NCBI GenBank assembly: GCA_030849945.1
Contig: JAVDKK010000004.1
Coordinates: 1 to 64,000 of the forward strand
DNA from: Schauerella fraxinea
Lineage (GTDB): Bacteria; Pseudomonadota; Gammaproteobacteria; Burkholderiales; Burkholderiaceae_B
Direction: 5' to 3'
Length of the DNA stretch: 64,000 nucleotides
The position numbers and the translations under genes are program-made. Shown piece by piece: positions 63,903 to 64,000 of this stretch (the first letter of the stretch is position 1; each line of letters begins with the position of its first letter). The notes below the pieces were generated by a model. That model had not been told where the DNA came from. It searched no databases and saw only the letters and a program-made list of their open reading frames with translations.

Positions 63903-64000
63903 TTACCGCGCCGGCTGCGGCGCCATTGCCGCGGCAGCAGCCACCACGCGCCCGATAAACAGCACCGGCCCCGTCGGTCGTCCGGTGGGCGAACCACCCT
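63903..64000 (-). CDS. 3' end of a siroheme synthase/uroporphyrinogen-III C-methyltransferase-like gene
   Basis: The last 32 codons enter from the right edge and end with TAA at 63903. The reading SPTGRPTGPVLFIGRVVA resembles the C-terminal strand of the SUMT domain (E. coli CysG has VVIIGRVVAL at this place). Only this fragment is visible, so the choice between CysG and CobA is open. Confidence 0.55.
   Translation of the reverse strand, partial: GGSPTGRPTGPVLFIGRVVAAAAAMAPQPAR

Noticed and set aside
63629..63997. 122-residue minus-strand frame upstream of DUF4394
   Set aside because: Arg/Gly-rich shadow frame that conflicts with the SUMT-like 3' end at 63903-64000 and the hairpin at 63789.

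Overview
The window looks like a chromosomal segment of a betaproteobacterium in the Burkholderiales, probably Alcaligenaceae-like. The reasons are moderately high GC, the clusters hemC-hemD-hemX-hemY-ppa and recX-recA-two-component-MHS transporter, DUF2889-sucC-sucD, thrB followed by a BPSS1780-type membrane protein, and DUF2069 divergent from yihY. The genus call is inference from gene content and order. I see no rRNA, tRNA, CRISPR, insertion sequence or prophage.

Layout. 1-13586: a Lap-type biofilm locus. It holds the 3' part of a giant RTX adhesin (5' end outside the window), a LapG-type periplasmic protease, a LapD-type c-di-GMP receptor, a membrane histidine kinase and a PAS-GGDEF diguanylate cyclase. 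A response regulator converges on the cyclase. 13796-20523: housekeeping genes (SelO, DUF2069, YihY/BrkB, CBS protein, DusA, ThrB, BPSS1780 membrane protein). 20652-31054: a minus-strand Tad/Flp pilus operon with overlapping genes. Its CpaF ATPase carries an N-terminal FHA domain and is frameshifted, and TadZ, TadD and the prepilin peptidase are absent here. 31202-40000: DoxX, a 45-residue lipoprotein, a fumarylacetoacetase-family enzyme, inorganic pyrophosphatase, hemY/X/D/C, a 38-residue pilin-like microprotein and two TerC proteins. 40240-48328: sucD, sucC, DUF2889, metE divergent from metR with MetR boxes, recX, and recA with a LexA box. 48558-52619: a two-component system followed by an MHS-type transporter. 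52700-53002: a structured gene-free stretch ending in a strong terminator, a possible small RNA. 53044-60555: a nine-gene, tightly coupled membrane-lipid-modification operon (two chalcone-isomerase-like proteins, FAD amine-oxidase-like protein, DUF1365, cyclopropane-fatty-acid-synthase-like methyltransferase, MFS, DUF3833 lipoprotein, SDR, NTF2-like). It faces a TetR regulator at 60710 across an operator-like dyad. 61458-64000: DUF3185, rdgC, DUF4394 and the 3' end of a siroheme/uroporphyrinogen methyltransferase-like gene.

How the parts work together. In the first region, c-di-GMP made by the local cyclase could be read by LapD, which would sequester LapG and keep the adhesin on the cell surface; the kinase and regulator are likely inputs. 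The haem genes form one long operon led by TerC. The lipid operon looks like a single pathway acting on acyl chains of membrane phospholipids and resembles the stress-induced cfa/DUF1365/FAD clusters of other proteobacteria, but here the local regulator is TetR-type. The least explained items are the lipid operon, the FHA-CpaF frameshift, the terC-hemC microprotein, the DKP-repeat arm of HemX and the possible small RNA at 52770-53002.
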